From positions 1 to 8,223 of the forward strand of contig CAMCPF010000122.1 in the NCBI GenBank assembly GCA_945876515.1: 8,223 bases of DNA, in the 5' to 3' direction. The notes under the pieces were generated by a model. It searched no databases, was not told the DNA's origin, and saw nothing but the letters and a program-made list of their open reading frames with translations. Below, one piece after another: positions 5,105-8,223 of this stretch. The stretch is from Candidatus Kuenenia stuttgartensis (GTDB lineage: Bacteria > Planctomycetota > Planctomycetia > Pirellulales > UBA1268). The translations under genes were made by a program, and so were the position numbers. How positions within the stretch are numbered: position 1 is the first letter of the stretch; each line of letters starts with the position of its first letter.

Positions 5105-6217
5105 ATGAAGATTCGCTCGCCCAAGGAGCCGCTCTTGGCGGCCGTTCAGACCGCCGCCGCCGTGGTGCCTTCCCGCTCGCCCAAGCCGGTGCTCACCAAC
5201 ATCAAGTTCGAGGCTGAATCAGGGGGAGCAGTGGTCTCGGCGACCGATCTCGAGGTCGGGATCCGAGCAACCGTCGAGGGAGTCGAAACACTCTCCCCTG
5301 GCGCGGTGTTGCTCCCCAGCAGCCGCCTGGTGGCGATCCTCCGCGAGGCGGCCGCCGGCACGGTGTTCGAGATCGAGACCGACGGCACGGCGGCGGTCGT
5401 CAAGGCGCCCCGCAGCGAGTTTCGCCTGCCGGTCGAGGATCCGCTCGAGTTCCCCTCCGTGGCCGGCTTCCCCTCCGGCCCCTATTTCGAGCTCTCGACC
5501 CCGCTCGTGCACGAGCTCGTGCGGCGGACGGTGTTCGCCACCGACAACGAATCGAGCCGCTACGCCCTGGGGGGCGTGCTCATGGAACTCTCCGGCACCG
5601 GCGTGATCGCGGTGGGTACCGATGGTCGCCGATTGGCGAAGATGGAGGGGCCCTGTCAGGTTCAAGGGGGCGAGTCACCAGAAGCGCAGCCGATCGTTCC
5701 GGCCCGTGCGATGCAGCTGGTGGAGCGGTGTCTCGGCGGGCCGGATGCACCCGTCCAGATCGCGGTCCGAGGCAGCGAGATTCTCGTCCGCACCGCCGGC
5801 ACGACGATCTCAGCCCGGCTCGTGGAGGGCCGCTTTCCGCGTTGGCGGGACGTGTTTCCCGAGCGGCCCGACGCCGCCCGCGTGCAACTGGTGGCCGGTC
5901 CGCTCTTGGCGGCCGTCAGGCAGGCGGCGATCGTGACCAGCGAGCAGTCCAAAGGAATCGACTTTTCGTTCGAACCGGGGCAACTCGTGCTCTCCGGGCG
6001 GTCGGCCGAAAGCGGGGAGAGCCGGGTGGAGCTGCCGATCGACTATTTGAGCGCGGCGGTCCGGATCAAGCTCGATCCGCGGTTCATGTCCGATTTTCTC
6101 CGCGTGCTCGACGGCGGCACGAACGTGTCGGTCGAAATCGCCGATCCGCAGAGCGCCTGCGTCTGCCGGACCGACGACGGCTACGGCTACGTGATCATGC
6201 CGCTGGCGGCCGACTGA
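5105..6217 (+). CDS. dnaN: DNA polymerase III sliding clamp, beta subunit
   Basis: The 370-residue product is the ring-shaped clamp that tethers DNA polymerase III to DNA and recruits other replication and repair proteins. It spans the three clamp domains, roughly residues 1-125, 126-250 and 251-370. Recognisable segments are SRSPKPVLTNIKFEA (23-37), SATDLEVGI (45-53), SSRYALGGVLMEL (150-162), the family signature TDGRRLAKMEG (172-182), EGRFPRWRDVFP (241-252) and the C-terminal YVIMPL (362-367), which corresponds to the hydrophobic pocket that binds partner peptides. The ATG at 5105 gives the standard MKI start; AGGA stands 13 bases upstream, rather far. The upstream frame starts only at a TTG and adds nothing conserved. 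The stop overlaps an ATG (TGATG), and dciA then gyrB follow. dnaA is not the upstream neighbour. Confidence 0.96.
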   Translation: MKIRSPKEPLLAAVQTAAAVVPSRSPKPVLTNIKFEAESGGAVVSATDLEVGIRATVEGVETLSPGAVLLPSSRLVAILREAAAGTVFEIETDGTAAVVKAPRSEFRLPVEDPLEFPSVAGFPSGPYFELSTPLVHELVRRTVFATDNESSRYALGGVLMELSGTGVIAVGTDGRRLAKMEGPCQVQGGESPEAQPIVPARAMQLVERCLGGPDAPVQIAVRGSEILVRTAGTTISARLVEGRFPRWRDVFPERPDAARVQLVAGPLLAAVRQAAIVTSEQSKGIDFSFEPGQLVLSGRSAESGESRVELPIDYLSAAVRIKLDPRFMSDFLRVLDGGTNVSVEIADPQSACVCRTDDGYGYVIMPLAAD

Positions 6218-6232
6218 TGTACGCCGCGGGAT

Positions 6233-6240
6233 GGAAGGGG
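6233..6240 (+). promoter_or_regulatory. Ribosome binding site for dciA
   Basis: GGAAGGGG ends 9 bases before the ATG at 6250 and favours that start over ATG 6217 (overlapping the dnaN stop) and ATG 6241 (directly abutting the purine run). GTG 6247 is the remaining alternative. Confidence 0.45.
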
Positions 6241-6249
6241 ATGCATGTG

Positions 6250-6600
6250 ATGGCGATCGACGACGGGCGACGGCCCGGGAGCAGCGGTCAGCCGGCCGGC
6301 CCGCAGGCGATCGGCCGGATCATGTCGCGGCTCTTCGCCCGCACGGGCTACGACCGCGAGCAGGCCTCCGATTCGCTCGCGGCAGCTTGGCAGGCAGCGG
6401 TTCCGGAGCCGCTTGCGGCCCACTGCCGTCCGGGCCGCGTCCGGCGGGGTGTGCTCGAGGTGTTCGTAAGCCACTCTGCCATCAGCCAGGAGTTTTCCTT
6501 TCACAAGTCGGCGGTGCTCGACCGGCTCAAGGCCGCGATCCCCTCGGCCGCGATCACCGACATCCGCTGCCGCCTGGCCGACAGCCCGGCCGGCCCTTGA
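6250..6600 (+). CDS. dciA: DciA-like (DUF721) replicative helicase loader
   Basis: This 116-residue protein belongs to the DUF721/DciA family, which loads or assists the DnaB helicase in bacteria without a DnaC or DnaI loader. The conserved pattern is visible: IGRIMSRLF (21-29), a helix ending in AAAWQAAVPEPLAAHCRPGRV (44-64) with the family tryptophan W47, the strand GVLEVFVSHSAISQEFSFHKSAVLDRLKAA (67-96) typical of the KH-like fold, and ITDIRCRLA (102-110) at the end. Length is normal for the family. The start at 6250 rests on GGAAGGGG nine bases upstream; starting at 6217 would add 11 residues and overlap the dnaN stop as TGATG, and either leaves the conserved domain intact. Position between dnaN and gyrB supports a replication role. 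Confidence 0.85.
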   Translation: MAIDDGRRPGSSGQPAGPQAIGRIMSRLFARTGYDREQASDSLAAAWQAAVPEPLAAHCRPGRVRRGVLEVFVSHSAISQEFSFHKSAVLDRLKAAIPSAAITDIRCRLADSPAGP

Positions 6601-6623
6601 GCGGCCTGGCCGATCACGGCCGC
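6601..6623. repeat. Stem-loop between dciA and gyrB
   Basis: GCGGCC (6601-6606) and GGCCGC (6618-6623) form a 6-bp GC stem starting at the base after the dciA stop. The following CATTCTGTTC is only mildly T-rich, so full termination seems unlikely; it could attenuate or process the transcript before gyrB. Confidence 0.28.
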
Positions 6624-6664
6624 CATTCTGTTCACCACGATCACCCTGACATCGGAGCAATGCC

Positions 6665-8223
6665 ATGAGCGACGACGAATCCCGGCAGCCTGGCTACACC
6701 TCGGCCGACCTCAAGCATCTCTCCGATCGCGATCACGTCCGTGAGCGGCCGAGCATGTACATCGGCGACACCACCACCCGCGGGCTCCATCACCTCGTCT
6801 ACGAGGTGGTGGACAACTCGATCGACGAATGCATGGCCGGCCACGCCAAGCAGGTCAGCGTCACGGTCAACGTGGACGGCAGCGTGACGGTCGAGGACGA
6901 CGGCCGCGGGATTCCGGTCGATCTCCACCCGCAGCTGTCCGAGGAGATGGACCGCGAGGTCTCCACGCTCGAGGGTGTGATGACGGTGCTCAAGTTCGGC
7001 GGCAAGTTCGAGAAGGGGGCCTACCAGACCACCGGCGGCCTCCACGGGGTGGGCGTGACGGTCGTCAACTTCCTCTCGGAATGGTGCGAAGTGGAGGTCT
7101 GCCGCGAGGGCCACGTCTGGCAGCAGGAGTACCAGCGGGGCGAGCCCACCGGGCCAGTCCGCAAGATGGGCACGACCTCCCGGACGGGCACCAAGACCAC
7201 CTTCAAACCCGACGCCCAGATCTTCTCCCAGACGAAGTTCTCCTGGGACACGCTGGCCAGCCGGCTGCGGGAGCTGGCCTTCCTCAACTCGGGCGTGCGG
7301 ATCCTGTTTCTCGACGCGGCCAGCGGCAACAACGAGAACTTCTACTACGAGCGGGGCGTGGAGGAGTTCGTCGAGCACCTCAACAAGGCGAGCGACGTGG
7401 TCCACCCCGACATCATCACGATCAAGGGCGAGGCCGAGGGAGTCTCCTGGGACATCGCGCTCCAGTACACGAAGGAATACACCGAGAGCCTCCGCAGCTA
7501 CGTCAACAACATCTCGACCACGGAGGGGGGCACCCACGTCTCCGGCTTCCGGGCGGCGCTGACGCGGGCGATCAACGCCTACGGCAAGAAGACCGGGATG
7601 TTCAAGGATCTGGTGCCCACCGGCGAGGACCTCCGCGAGGGCCTCACGGCCGTGATCAGCGTCCGCGTGCCCCATCCGCAGTTCGAGGGGCAGACCAAGA
7701 CCAAGCTCGGCAACGGCGAGGTCGAGGGGATCATCAACTCGGCCGTGGGCGACCACCTGGCCAAGTATCTCGAGGAGAACCCCAAGAGCGCCAAGGAGAT
7801 CGTCAAGAAGGGCGAACTCGCCGCCGAGGCCCGCGAGGCGGCGAAGAAGGCCCGCCAGCTCCTGCGGGAGCGGAAGGGAGCGCTCTCCGGCGGCGGCCTG
7901 CCCGGCAAACTCCGCGACTGCACCAGCCGCGAGGTGGACAAGTGCGAGCTGTATCTCGTCGAGGGCGACAGTGCCGGCGGCTCGGCCGAAGGAGGCCGGC
8001 TCCGGGAATACCAGGCGATCCTGCCGCTCCGGGGCAAGATCATCAACGCCTACAAGAGCCGCGACGACAAGGTGCTCGCCAACGAGGAGGTCCGGAGCGT
8101 GATCTCGGCGATCGGGGCGGGCATCGGCCAGGAGGCCGACCTCGCCAAGCGGCGGTATGACAAGGTCGTGATCATGACCGACGCCGACGTGGACGGCTCC
8201 CACATCCGCACGCTCCTGCTCAC
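6665..8223 (+). CDS. gyrB: DNA gyrase subunit B (3' end beyond the window)
   Basis: The first 519 codons are present with no stop; the family is usually about 640-840 residues. GyrB is the ATPase half of the gyrase that introduces negative supercoils. The GHKL ATPase domain shows the catalytic glutamate E47 and N51 in YEVVDNSIDE, DDGRGIP (78-84), GGLHGVGV (124-131) and R147, equivalent to coumarin-site R136 of E. coli. The transducer carries QTKTKLGN (343-350). The TOPRIM motifs EGDSAGG (433-439) and TDADVDGSH (505-513) supply the metal-binding acidic residues. The ATG at 6665 has GGAG seven bases upstream (6654-6657). Odd points are a six-residue insertion at about 90-95 compared with E. coli and GGSAEGGR where most GyrB have a lysine after GGSA. 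ParE is less likely given the dnaN-dciA context. Confidence 0.96.
   Translation, partial: MSDDESRQPGYTSADLKHLSDRDHVRERPSMYIGDTTTRGLHHLVYEVVDNSIDECMAGHAKQVSVTVNVDGSVTVEDDGRGIPVDLHPQLSEEMDREVSTLEGVMTVLKFGGKFEKGAYQTTGGLHGVGVTVVNFLSEWCEVEVCREGHVWQQEYQRGEPTGPVRKMGTTSRTGTKTTFKPDAQIFSQTKFSWDTLASRLRELAFLNSGVRILFLDAASGNNENFYYERGVEEFVEHLNKASDVVHPDIITIKGEAEGVSWDIALQYTKEYTESLRSYVNNISTTEGGTHVSGFRAALTRAINAYGKKTGMFKDLVPTGEDLREGLTAVISVRVPHPQFEGQTKTKLGNGEVEGIINSAVGDHLAKYLEENPKSAKEIVKKGELAAEAREAAKKARQLLRERKGALSGGGLPGKLRDCTSREVDKCELYLVEGDSAGGSAEGGRLREYQAILPLRGKIINAYKSRDDKVLANEEVRSVISAIGAGIGQEADLAKRRYDKVVIMTDADVDGSHIRTLLL

Noticed and set aside
4819..5217. A 132-codon rightward frame crossing the dnaN start
   Set aside because: It ends within dnaN in another frame, has mixed codon use and no recognisable domain.
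6641..8203. A 520-codon leftward open frame opposite gyrB
   Set aside because: It is the antisense of a strongly conserved gyrB; the translation is Leu/Val/His-rich with no family.
1..8223. CRISPR arrays, insertion sequences, toxin-antitoxin or defence genes
   Set aside because: No spaced direct repeats, transposase, integrase or terminal repeats were seen; all sizeable genes are metabolic or replication genes.

Overview
This is a GC-rich chromosomal window, most likely from a planctomycete. The strongest clue is the GyrB, which carries a six-residue insertion after the GRGIP motif and a GGSAEGGR segment after the TOPRIM EGDSAGG motif. From memory, unchecked, both look planctomycete-like. 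Gene starts that lack a Shine-Dalgarno sequence, a lysine-rich micro-ORF and a bacterial inositol-3-phosphate synthase are compatible with that placement but do not prove it.

Left arm (1-691). The last 41 codons of an unidentified rightward gene probably end at 127. They are followed by a dense series of stem-loops (164-463), including a very strong bidirectional terminator (249-288). Facing left is a 20-residue, lysine-rich micro-ORF (468-530) with the best ribosome binding site in the window. It lies downstream of, and on the same strand as, the inositol-3-phosphate synthase gene (692-1927). That gene's 3' end is a perfect palindrome that could terminate transcription.

Middle (1928-4547). 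A 188-bp divergent promoter region separates ino1 from a rightward pair: a class I (I-gamma type) aspartate aminotransferase and, 11 bp later, a NifS/IscS-type cysteine desulfurase. The pair is probably one transcript and is linked by PLP chemistry of amino acids.

Right arm (4548-8223). A 557-bp gene-free leader holds a markedly AT-rich dyad. It precedes the replication cluster dnaN (sliding clamp), dciA (DUF721 replicative-helicase loader) and gyrB (gyrase B, cut by the window edge at codon 519). dnaN and dciA are tightly packed and gyrB follows after 64 bp. The clamp, helicase loader and gyrase act together at the fork. dnaA and recF, the usual companions of dnaN in many bacteria, are absent from their customary places.

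No mobile element, CRISPR array, tRNA or rRNA was seen. The clearest candidates for something undescribed are the lysine-rich micro-ORF and the structured region beside it.
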